From contig JAZSIT010000006.1 of the NCBI GenBank assembly GCA_045533895.1, positions 1 through 28,740 on the forward strand: a stretch of 28,740 nt of DNA, written 5' to 3'. Source of the stretch: SFLA01 sp045533895. Lineage in GTDB: Bacteria; Bacillota; Clostridia; Oscillospirales; CAG-382. The position numbers were made by a program, and so were the translations under genes. A model generated the notes under the pieces. It was not told the DNA's origin. It saw only the letters and a list, made by a program, of their open reading frames with translations, and ran no database searches. Positions 22,047-28,740 of this stretch are shown in pieces (the stretch's first letter is position 1; every line of letters starts with the position of its first letter).

Positions 22047-23477
22047 ATGAAAAACATTAAAAATATTTTTGCTTTGTTGCTCGTTGCAGTACTCTCCTTT
22101 ACCATGGCTATTCCCGCATTTGCCGCAGTTGCTCCTACCGGAGCAACCGCGGTAGCCGGTGAAACCGTTGTTATCACTTTTTCTTATGATAACATCGCGG
22201 CTCTTGAAGGCACCTTCTATTTCACCGATTCTTCCATGTTCTCCGCCATCTCTGTTGACGTTGTAGGCCAGGAAGAAGAATACAACCCCGCAAACGGCCT
22301 TTTGACCTTCTTTAACGCTTCTCCTATTGATTGCGTTATCGAGCTTACTCTTACCGTAGCATCCACTGCAACGGTTGGTCAGGTTTGCGACATTCTTTTC
22401 GAGTATGAGACCACCGTTGACGGTACTCTTCCCAGCGTTCCCGCTTACCAGATCGATACTGCAAGAGTAACCGTTAAGAAGGCGCCCATCGTTCTTCATA
22501 TCAATTATGATTATCTTATCAAGCAGATCGAAAGAGCTGATGCGCTGAACGAAGATGAATATACTGCAGACTCTTGGGCAGCAATGAAGGAAGCTTATGA
22601 TGCAGGTAAGGCACTTCTTTTCGTTGCACTTACTCAGGGTCAGGTTGATAGAGCGACCGCAAAACTTGAGGCAGCAATCGATGCACTTGTAAAGAAGACT
22701 CAGCCTCCCGTAATCGTTCCCATCGATTACACCGCACTTAAGGCAGAGATCGACAGAGCAGAAGCTCTCACCGAAGATGATTACACTGCAGAATCCTGGG
22801 CAGCAATGGAATCAGTACTTGCAGAAGCAAAGGCACTGGTTGACAACGCTGAAACCCAGAAGGAAGTAGACGATGCAACTGCAGCTCTCAAGGCAGCAAT
22901 CGATGCACTCGTAAAGAAGGAAGAGCCTCCCGTAATCGTTCCTATCGATTACACCGCACTTAAGGCAGAGATCGAAAGAGCAGAAGCTCTTACTGAAGAC
23001 GATTACACTGCAGAATCCTGGGCAGCAATGGAAGCAGTACTTGCAGAAGCAAAGGCACTGGTTGACAACGCTGAAACCCAGAAGGAAGTAGACGATGCAA
23101 CTGCAGCTCTCAAGGCAGCAATCGATGCACTCGTAAAGAAGGAAGAGCCTCCTGTAATCGTTCCTGTTGATTATACCGAGCTCAATGAGCAGATCGCTAT
23201 AGCTGAAGGACTTAAAAAGTCCGATTATACCGCAGAATCTTGGGCAGACCTGGAAGAGGCTCTCGAAGTAGCTATCGCTGCAAGAGAATCTGACGATCAG
23301 GCAGTTGTAGACGCTGCAGCAGGCGCACTTAAGGTTGCTATTGCAAACCTTGTTAAAGCGTCCGTTCCCGAACTCGGCGGAGCTACCGCTATCATATACG
23401 CTGTACTGCTTATGGCAGCTGCAGTAGTAGGCACTGTTCTTGTAATCAGATCCAGAAAAAAGATTAGTGCAAGATAA
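22047..23477 (+). CDS. Membrane-anchored cohesin-like protein with four FIVAR repeats
   Basis: A 476-residue exported protein starting 17 bases after the dockerin gene behind GGGAGG. Signal peptide (1-26); a cohesin-like beta-sandwich (about 28-148) with AGETVVITFSYDNIAALEGTF, a mid-domain NGLLTFFNA strand and a final TVGQVCDILFEYE segment; four FIVAR modules at an exact 74-residue period; then a membrane helix (about 446-468) and a basic RSRKK tail. Cohesins bind dockerins, and FIVAR modules form helical stalks in surface proteins, so this looks like a stalk holding a dockerin receptor above the membrane. The cohesin is about 115 residues, shorter than a typical type I cohesin of about 140. 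A general CBM-like fold without dockerin binding is the alternative. Codon bias resembles that of the dockerin gene. Confidence 0.75.
   Translation: MKNIKNIFALLLVAVLSFTMAIPAFAAVAPTGATAVAGETVVITFSYDNIAALEGTFYFTDSSMFSAISVDVVGQEEEYNPANGLLTFFNASPIDCVIELTLTVASTATVGQVCDILFEYETTVDGTLPSVPAYQIDTARVTVKKAPIVLHINYDYLIKQIERADALNEDEYTADSWAAMKEAYDAGKALLFVALTQGQVDRATAKLEAAIDALVKKTQPPVIVPIDYTALKAEIDRAEALTEDDYTAESWAAMESVLAEAKALVDNAETQKEVDDATAALKAAIDALVKKEEPPVIVPIDYTALKAEIERAEALTEDDYTAESWAAMEAVLAEAKALVDNAETQKEVDDATAALKAAIDALVKKEEPPVIVPVDYTELNEQIAIAEGLKKSDYTAESWADLEEALEVAIAARESDDQAVVDAAAGALKVAIANLVKASVPELGGATAIIYAVLLMAAAVVGTVLVIRSRKKISAR
22500..23387 (+). repeat. Four tandem 222-bp FIVAR-coding repeats
   Basis: Units begin at 22500, 22722, 22944 and 23166, each exactly 222 bases (74 codons). 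Copies two and three are nearly identical in DNA, including long runs without synonymous change, whereas copies one and four are clearly diverged. This points to a recent duplication or gene conversion of the middle units. Confidence 0.9.
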
Positions 23478-23515
23478 ATTTTCCCCCGGCACCGAAAACA
23501 CATAAACGGTGACTA

Positions 23516-23551
23516 TGCCTTGCACATCGCTTTTTAGCGGTGTGCAAGGCA
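23516..23551 (+). promoter_or_regulatory. Strong intercistronic hairpin between the two cohesin genes
   Basis: A 16-base arm (23516-23531) pairs with 23536-23551 with one G-U wobble and a TTTT loop. No T run follows on either strand, so it is not a standard terminator. A stabilising or attenuating hairpin that protects the upstream mRNA is more likely. It also hides any start signal upstream, which supports the ATG at 23587 for the next gene. Confidence 0.7.
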
Positions 23552-23586
23552 AAAACGACAAATCGATTATTAAAGGACGAAGCAAA

Positions 23587-25272
23587 ATGATACACATAAA
23601 AAGAATATTGGTTTTGTTACTCACCGTTGCGCTTTTCTCTTGCACTGTGATTACCGTTAACGCCGCCGCACCCTCTGAGGTTAGCGGCAGGGCAGGTGAA
23701 CAAGTAGCCGTTGATTTTACCTTTGAGAATATCGCAGGTATTGAAGGCACTTTCACTTTTTCCGATCCCGATATTATAGTAACCAGCAGCACCTCAATGA
23801 CCGGATTTTCCGGTTCTGCAAGACCTCTCCCCGGCAAGCATTTGGTTGCATATTTTACATATCCCGCAGTTGAAAAATGCACCCTTACCTTAATACTTAC
23901 TATTTCCGATAAGGCGCTTGCAGGACAGACCTGCACAATAACCTTTGAATACGAAACCAGTGATGACGGTGAGGATATGAATCCTCCCGAAACCGTTACC
24001 GTTGAATTCGTTGTAAAAGGCGATCCTAAAATTGATTTTGAAGCTCTTAAAGAGCAAATAAGAATTGCAGAATCTCTTGTTTCCACCGAATACACTTCTG
24101 CAACCTGGAGCGTGCTTAAGGCCGCATACGATAACGCAAAGAAAGCTCTCAACAGCACTAACCAAGAGGGTGTTGACGTAGCTACCGAAACTCTTAAAAA
24201 CGCCATAAAGCAGCTTGAAAAGATTCCCGAATACGTCGTTGATTATTCCGAACTTATCAAACAGATAAAGATAGCTGAAGCTCTTAAATCCAAGGATTAT
24301 ACTTCTGCTTCCTGGTCCAAGCTTACTCAGGCTTTGACAAAGGCAAACGAAGCGTTAAAGAGCACCAATCAGACCGAAGTAAACACTGCCGCAAACAATC
24401 TTAAAGCCGCAATTGCCGGTCTGGTAACCGTCTCCTCCAACGGTATTGATTATACCGAGCTTAACAGACAGATAGCTATCGCGGAGGGACTTAAAGAAGA
24501 GGATTATACTCCCGAAACATGGACCGCTTTGGAAAGCGCACTTTCCTCTGCTGTTTCCGCAAGAGGAAGCAACAGCCAAAAGGTGGTCGACAATGCCGCT
24601 GCGGCGCTTAAAAATGCGATTGCCGCGCTGGTAAAATTAGAAATTACTATTGATTATACCGAGCTTGAAAAACAGATCACCATTGCAGAGGGTCTGAACG
24701 AAGCTGATTATACCGATATAAGCTGGGAAGCGGTAGCAAACGCTCTTGAGTCAGCAAAAACAGCAACCACCAGCGAAAACCAAGCAGAAGTTGACGCGGC
24801 AGCCGCTACTCTCAAGAGTGCCATTGCGGTTCTTGTCCGCATGAATTATACCGCGCTTAATGATGCTATTGCGGCGGTGCAGGAGCATGCTGACAACGAA
24901 GACCTTTCCGCATTGTGGAAGCAAATGTGTGAGTTGCTCGATAAAGCGCAGGAGCTTCTAAACAGCGGTGACCAAGCCGCGGTAGATGCTTGTGCCGCAG
25001 AGCTTGAGGCGCTTCTTGCCGAAATCATCGCCAAGATTGCCGAGATAAAAGACGCGAACACGGTTATTGTTGAAAAACCCGTACCCACCGAGCCTACAGA
25101 CGATTATTGTAATATAGGCTCCCACCGCGTATGGCCGATACTTTTCTGGATCAGTCTTTCCATCAACGTGGTAGGTGTGGTGTTGTTCGTGGTCATATTC
25201 ATGAGCAAAAAGAAGAAAACCACCGACGACACTCCGCTTGTTGATTACGATATAGCGGACGATGCCGAGTAA
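23587..25272 (+). CDS. Second membrane-anchored cohesin-like protein with five FIVAR repeats
   Basis: A 561-residue exported protein with the same plan as its upstream neighbour: signal peptide (1-26), cohesin-like domain (about 30-145) with AGEQVAVDFTFENIAGIEGTFTFSD and a closing AGQTCTITFEYE segment, four clear FIVAR modules (IDFEALKEQIRIAE, VDYSELIKQIKIAE, IDYTELNRQIAIAE, IDYTELEKQITIAE) and a fifth degenerate one, then a membrane helix (about 516-540) and an acidic cytoplasmic tail of about 20 residues. An in-frame ATG-less extension reaches 23509, but the start at 23587 is preferred: AAAGGA precedes it by nine bases and the signal peptide begins there. It differs enough from the first protein (for example no identical repeats) that the two are old paralogues. 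It may bind the dockerin protein or dockerins encoded elsewhere. Confidence 0.75.
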   Translation: MIHIKRILVLLLTVALFSCTVITVNAAAPSEVSGRAGEQVAVDFTFENIAGIEGTFTFSDPDIIVTSSTSMTGFSGSARPLPGKHLVAYFTYPAVEKCTLTLILTISDKALAGQTCTITFEYETSDDGEDMNPPETVTVEFVVKGDPKIDFEALKEQIRIAESLVSTEYTSATWSVLKAAYDNAKKALNSTNQEGVDVATETLKNAIKQLEKIPEYVVDYSELIKQIKIAEALKSKDYTSASWSKLTQALTKANEALKSTNQTEVNTAANNLKAAIAGLVTVSSNGIDYTELNRQIAIAEGLKEEDYTPETWTALESALSSAVSARGSNSQKVVDNAAAALKNAIAALVKLEITIDYTELEKQITIAEGLNEADYTDISWEAVANALESAKTATTSENQAEVDAAAATLKSAIAVLVRMNYTALNDAIAAVQEHADNEDLSALWKQMCELLDKAQELLNSGDQAAVDACAAELEALLAEIIAKIAEIKDANTVIVEKPVPTEPTDDYCNIGSHRVWPILFWISLSINVVGVVLFVVIFMSKKKKTTDDTPLVDYDIADDAE

Positions 25273-25285
25273 ATATTAAATCCGA

Positions 25286-25318
25286 ACCTGATCTTTTTTT
25301 GAAAAAAAGGGATCAGGT
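25286..25318 (+). terminator. Long hairpin after the second cohesin gene
   Basis: Eight outer pairs (25286-25293 with 25311-25318) continue through two U-G wobbles into an A/T stem, about 15 pairs in all with a three-base loop. The only T run lies inside the stem, so termination would be partial at best; read-through to the HD-GYP/EAL gene is plausible. Confidence 0.45.
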
Positions 25319-25353
25319 ATACGGCTATACATAGATAAAAGGAAGAATTTGCT

Positions 25354-26820
25354 TTGGAAGGACAAAACTGGAAACGAAAAGAATACGAAACTTGGGACGA
25401 AGCGTTCAGAGGTCTCGCACCGGTTATCCGACAGCAATCAGTAAGAGTCGCCGCATATACGCAGGCGCTGTTCGTGCAGGCAGTCAAGCTTAGATTTGGC
25501 TCCAACACCGCCGGCGGAAAAGAGCGTATCAAGGGTCAGTATGCAGATCTTATGTACAAATGCGGACTTTACCATCAGCTTGGCAAAGCGTTGGTTCCCC
25601 CTGAATATCAGATCTGGCAAAACGATTTTACCGATGAAGAAGAGGCGGTGTACAAAAAATACACTACCGACGGACGCCTTCTCGTAGCAAGCCTTCAGGA
25701 AAAAGGCGCGCGTGCCAAGGAAAAAAGAAAAGGCGAGCTTACAGAGCGCCCCACAAAGAATATTCCCTGGCTTATTATGCGCGAATGCTGTGAGCAGCAT
25801 ATGGAGCGATGGGACGGAAGCGGTTTTCCTGCCGGCAGATTGGGAAGCGATACCAGCGCACCAGCGCAAATAGTAGGTCTTGCCAAAGAGCTGGACCGTA
25901 TCGCATCTGAAACGAGATCTGAAAATCCCTTTGAGATTGCATTTGACACTATAGTTTCGGGTGCAGGAATTTTGTGGGCGTCTGAATTGGTGGACGTGCT
26001 TAAAGCCGCCAAGGAAAGCTGTCTTGCAGTTTACAACAAGTATATTACATATACCCGCACGTTGCCCAAGACCATCCCTCTTGTTGAGAGACGGGCTGAC
26101 CGTGTTATGGGACTTTCCTACAGACCTATGGTTTCCGATGATGACGGAAACGTGCTTATGTATGAGGCGACACCTTGGTTTGCCGGTATATCTGACAGAC
26201 CGGGTGAAACAGATTCCGCTTCCGAATTGAGAGAGCTGTTCAAGCGCACCAATCTTGTTGAGGAGCTTTCCTGGTACTTCCTCTATGAGGCGGCGGACAC
26301 CGTGCTTCGTATCAACAACTGCAATCTTTGCTTGGAGGGCATACTGCTTGAGATGTTGCCGGATTTCTATCTTTCCGGTACACAGCTTCAAAGCTTTATC
26401 AAGCTTTTTGAGAACCAGCCAATAAGCAAGGATCAGCTTCTTCTCACCATACCCGAGGAGATCCTGCGCACCTGCAGTAAAACCAATCTTGAGATAATCG
26501 AGCGTTATCCCAGAAATGGAATTTGTCTGGTGGTGGATGATTATCATCCTGACGCAGAGCTGTCTCCTGAGCAGCTTATAAAGATGGGTATCACCCGAGT
26601 CAGACTGTCTCCTCAGCTGTATCGTAAAAACGAGGGTGTTTCCGGTATTAACGATCTTCGCCGTAAGGGCATTACGGTTATCGGCAAAAATGCTGATACG
26701 CCGGAGGTTCTTGCTTGGCTGAACAAGCACGGCGCGTTGTGTTCATCCGGCACTATGACTGGAATCCCCGTCAGCGATGACGAGCTTGTGCTTGATTCCC
26801 TTGCAAGGGAACAGGCGTAA
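25354..26820 (+). CDS. HD-GYP plus EAL fusion with degenerate active sites (candidate c-di-GMP sensor)
   Basis: A 488-residue soluble protein without signal or membrane segment. The N-terminal half follows HD-GYP proteins: GLYHQLGKALVP (71-82), His149 and ERWDGSGFPAGRLG (151-164), KELDRIAS (178-185). The metal site is incomplete: the first His is Gln28 and the HD pair is His74-Gln75. The C-terminal half follows an EAL domain: SYRPMVSDDDGNVLMYEATPWF (from 255, EAT for EAL), VVDDYHP (393-399) for DDFG, VRLS (416-419) for the KID motif and GKNAD (444-448) for the AEGVE motif. So both phosphodiesterase domains retain the fold pattern but lack several catalytic residues. The start is TTG, eight bases after GGAAG. 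The likely role is nucleotide binding or regulation of the surrounding surface system; weak activity cannot be excluded. Confidence 0.78.
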   Translation: MEGQNWKRKEYETWDEAFRGLAPVIRQQSVRVAAYTQALFVQAVKLRFGSNTAGGKERIKGQYADLMYKCGLYHQLGKALVPPEYQIWQNDFTDEEEAVYKKYTTDGRLLVASLQEKGARAKEKRKGELTERPTKNIPWLIMRECCEQHMERWDGSGFPAGRLGSDTSAPAQIVGLAKELDRIASETRSENPFEIAFDTIVSGAGILWASELVDVLKAAKESCLAVYNKYITYTRTLPKTIPLVERRADRVMGLSYRPMVSDDDGNVLMYEATPWFAGISDRPGETDSASELRELFKRTNLVEELSWYFLYEAADTVLRINNCNLCLEGILLEMLPDFYLSGTQLQSFIKLFENQPISKDQLLLTIPEEILRTCSKTNLEIIERYPRNGICLVVDDYHPDAELSPEQLIKMGITRVRLSPQLYRKNEGVSGINDLRRKGITVIGKNADTPEVLAWLNKHGALCSSGTMTGIPVSDDELVLDSLAREQA

Positions 26821-26835
26821 GCCGGAGAAACCGAT

Positions 26836-27840
26836 ATGGCAGACAAGAAGCAGGAAAAGCAAAAAATAACCGGAGCAGAAAAAAAACAGCGCGGTCTTTT
26901 CAAAAAGAAACGTGCAGGCGTAGTCCTCACTAAGGACGAGATAAAGCAGATCAAAGCGGGCAGAAAAAAGCTTCGCCGTGATATGCGTAAAATGGGCGTG
27001 AAGGACAAAAAGGATTTTGAGCTTACCGCCTCAAGTCTCGGGTTATATTTTGATAAAAACAAAACTTTTGCCCTTATCCTCTGGTGGTTTTGGCGCAAGG
27101 GCGGATGGATATTACTTGCGTTGGCGGCAACCTTGCTGGCATTACTTTACGCCATGTCCTATATCACCGAACTGAGAGGACACTTCACCGTAAGTATGTC
27201 TGATAAGCTTTTCCGTGAGGGCTTTGTGCTGAGCGAGGTTCCGGAGTTTATCAACCCCACCTCTCACATCTTCTGCACCCCTGTGGAAAACGTATCGCCG
27301 CTGTCTATAACCGATATCCCTGCGGATATAGATGCTTCAAACGGCGCACACACCGGCAACTTTTTCGCCACTACATACTATCTACGTAACGAGGGCGATG
27401 AAATTGCGGATTACGCTTGGGAAATACGTGTGAATTCCGAATCCAACAACCTGTCGAAAGCCGCGTGGATAATGGTGTTTATCGATGGAAAGATGACATT
27501 TTACGCAAAGGCAAACGAAGACGGCACTCCACAGACGCTACCTACGTTGGATGACGATAAATTCGCATATATTGTCGCTCCCTTGCGTGAGCACGCCGCT
27601 AAGCCGGACGAGCAATATGAGATAATCCACCAAACTCAGGCAGTAACCTTCTGGCGTCTGCGCCCCGTTCCCTTTGAGTCGGATGAGGTGGTCGCCAGCG
27701 GCATACATTATGATTTTGAGCCTATGCAGGTACATAAATACACCGTTGTCGTGTGGCTTGAGGGGGACGACCCCGATTGCACCAACGAGCTTATCGGCGG
27801 TAATCTGGGACTCGAAATATATATGCATCACCTTGAGTGA
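26836..27840 (+). CDS. Single-pass membrane protein with TasA-like extracytoplasmic domain
   Basis: A 334-residue protein, not firmly recognised. The first 80 residues are very basic and hydrophilic (KKQRGLFKKKR, RKKLRRDMRKMG) and should be cytoplasmic. A membrane helix (about 90-110) follows, and about 220 residues lie outside. The outer part has TYYLRNEGDEIADYAWEIRV in its middle and ends with VVVWLEGDDPDCTNELIGGNLGLEI, an order similar to the C-terminal strands of TasA/camelysin proteins (NQFQGD followed by alternating hydrophobics). The start lies 15 bases after the HD-GYP/EAL stop, so the two are co-transcribed, which makes this a possible membrane partner for that cytoplasmic protein or an anchor for the surface protein encoded next. 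Confidence 0.55.
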   Translation: MADKKQEKQKITGAEKKQRGLFKKKRAGVVLTKDEIKQIKAGRKKLRRDMRKMGVKDKKDFELTASSLGLYFDKNKTFALILWWFWRKGGWILLALAATLLALLYAMSYITELRGHFTVSMSDKLFREGFVLSEVPEFINPTSHIFCTPVENVSPLSITDIPADIDASNGAHTGNFFATTYYLRNEGDEIADYAWEIRVNSESNNLSKAAWIMVFIDGKMTFYAKANEDGTPQTLPTLDDDKFAYIVAPLREHAAKPDEQYEIIHQTQAVTFWRLRPVPFESDEVVASGIHYDFEPMQVHKYTVVVWLEGDDPDCTNELIGGNLGLEIYMHHLE

Positions 27841-27985
27841 TTAAAAAACTTTAGGTTATTTTCCCTTATCACGGCAGTGCTCGGCTGTGAGAAAGGTTAA
27901 TACATAGCCTCGGCGGAGGTACCGCAGGTTTTTCCCCTGCGAAAAAACGCAAAACAAAAATACTTTTTTGAAAGGAAAATGAAAA
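27841..27985 (+). promoter_or_regulatory. Structured 5' leader before the SipW/TasA-type gene
   Basis: This 145-base gap holds three consecutive hairpins: TCACGGC with GCTGTGA (27869-27890), CCTC with GAGG (27908-27919) and CGCAGG with CCTGCG (27923-27941), then a purine-rich stretch and AAAGGA nine bases before the ATG. No T run follows the last hairpin. I found no convincing promoter and no match to a riboswitch class I can recall. A structured leader or a processing site is all that can be claimed. Confidence 0.4.
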
Positions 27986-28740
27986 ATGCAAAACAAACAA
28001 AAGCTTACTTATGGTATCAAAGGTAAGCTGATCTCTGCAACAGCCATGCTCTTAGTTGCTTTGATCATGGTTGTATCTTCTTCATATGCGTGGTTCACCC
28101 TTTCCACCGCACCTGAAGTAACCGGCATCAACACCGCTGTCGGCGCAAACGGCGCATTGGAAATGGCACTTCGTTCCTTGGAAGACGTAAAAGACGGCCA
28201 GGTTTCCGGCGACTCCAATCTTTATTGGGGTAACCTTGTAGATCTGAGCAAAGATTCTCACGGTATTAACTACGGTGTAGAGCTTATTACTTTACTTCCT
28301 TCCGTACTTAACACTACAGATGGTTCTACTATCTCCGGACAGCCTCTCCAGATTCCCGCATACGGCGCAGATGGTAGAGTAAGCAGTCTTTCTGCAAGCA
28401 CACTTACCGGTATTTATGACACTACCAACGCCAACTTCTATCCTTCCAAGGATCTGGGCTTCCGCGCAGTTGGTACCGCTTCCGGTATGACTGACCGTCA
28501 GCTTGCATACCGTACTGCAAAATCCAACGCATCTACCGCAACTGCACAGGCAACCAACGTTGCATCCTCTTCTCTTACCAACAACGGTGGTACTCTTGCA
28601 AACATCGCTGTTAAGAAAGGTATGGGCGGTGGCAACGCAACCTATACTCAGGATGATGTTGCAGCTATGCTGGTAATCGTTAACGATCTGCTCGGTTATG
28701 ACACCGTTTCTGGCACAGAAACCGTTCATGTTACCGGCGC
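27986..28740 (+). CDS. SipW-type/TasA-like secreted surface protein, N-terminal part
   Basis: The gene runs off the window end; 251 codons are visible without a stop. After a basic start (KLTYGIKGKLIS) a hydrophobic segment ends in SSSYAWFTLSTAPEVTGI, the pattern of SipW-dependent signal peptides that precede TasA-type matrix fibre proteins and related clostridial surface proteins. The mature part is rich in Ser, Thr, Asn, Gly and Ala without Cys, and codon use is as biased as in the dockerin gene, both pointing to an abundant structural surface protein. The ATG at 27986 is chosen because AAAGGA lies nine bases upstream; an ATG at 27979 is in another frame and soon stops. No SipW peptidase is in the window. 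The exact family of the mature part is not recognised. Confidence 0.65.
   Translation, partial: MQNKQKLTYGIKGKLISATAMLLVALIMVVSSSYAWFTLSTAPEVTGINTAVGANGALEMALRSLEDVKDGQVSGDSNLYWGNLVDLSKDSHGINYGVELITLLPSVLNTTDGSTISGQPLQIPAYGADGRVSSLSASTLTGIYDTTNANFYPSKDLGFRAVGTASGMTDRQLAYRTAKSNASTATAQATNVASSSLTNNGGTLANIAVKKGMGGGNATYTQDDVAAMLVIVNDLLGYDTVSGTETVHVTG

Noticed and set aside
23340..23477. An LPXTG-type sortase signal at the end of the first cohesin protein.
   Set aside because: The residues before the membrane helix read VPELGG, which lacks the Thr-Gly pair, so a plain membrane anchor is the better reading.
22812..24206. A 464-codon minus-strand open frame across the two cohesin genes.
   Set aside because: It is the antisense of FIVAR repeats, shows the same repeated Cys-rich artefact, and crosses the intercistronic hairpin without start signals.
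25438..26730. A 430-codon minus-strand frame opposite the HD-GYP/EAL gene.
   Set aside because: It shows no recognisable domain or start signal, while the plus strand encodes two clear domain patterns.
27869..27941. A c-di-GMP-I (GEMM) riboswitch before the last gene.
   Set aside because: A short AGCCTCGG stretch resembles part of the motif, but the conserved GGCAAACC and GACGCAAAGC elements are absent and the helix order does not fit.

Overview
The window looks like chromosomal DNA of an anaerobic Gram-positive Clostridia member, probably Oscillospiraceae/Ruminococcaceae or a related uncultured gut lineage. The signs are a methionine synthase ending after its B12 domain, AzlCD permeases, a BioY biotin permease, ATG and TTG starts behind strong GGAGG sites, consensus sigma-A promoters, a type I dockerin, cohesin-like and FIVAR domains, and TasA/SipW-type secreted proteins. 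I see no tRNA, rRNA, CRISPR array, insertion sequence or phage gene.

Left part (1-5.8 kb): the 3' end of methionine synthase runs into azlC-azlD and a DMT-family permease, all close-packed. A second, divergent azlC-azlD pair faces them on the minus strand, and the two units meet at a bidirectional terminator. Then come a DUF2809 membrane protein, a Dabb-domain protein and a membrane-anchored alpha/beta hydrolase.

Middle minus-strand block (5.8-11.7 kb): one sigma-A promoter with a palindrome just downstream drives an acyl-CoA ligase, a TetR regulator, bioY and a thioredoxin-reductase-like flavoprotein. A tandem-domain FMN-binding lipoprotein and the flavin transferase ApbE follow and may be co-transcribed. 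This combination suggests extracytosolic flavin-based redox chemistry next to biotin and fatty-acid metabolism.

Divergent pair (11.8-15.6 kb): a clan GH-D (GH36-like) glycosidase on the minus strand and a secreted, membrane-anchored DUF4855 protein on the plus strand share an intergenic region holding two textbook promoters back to back.

Right part (15.7 kb to the end), the most unusual region: a strong promoter drives a 2,047-residue secreted protein with two long internal repeats, a probable beta-solenoid stretch and a C-terminal dockerin, but no recognisable enzyme domain. Two genes behind it each encode a signal peptide, one cohesin-like domain, four or five FIVAR repeats and a C-terminal membrane anchor. 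Next are a cytoplasmic HD-GYP plus EAL fusion in which both catalytic sites look degenerate (a candidate c-di-GMP sensor), a single-pass membrane protein with a TasA-like outer domain, and the start of a highly expressed SipW/TasA-type surface protein. My inference is that this is a surface-layer or matrix assembly locus that uses cohesin-dockerin pairing for architecture rather than for cellulase display, possibly tied to c-di-GMP. The large dockerin protein, the first cohesin gene and the last gene share a codon bias typical of very highly expressed genes, which the genes to the left lack.
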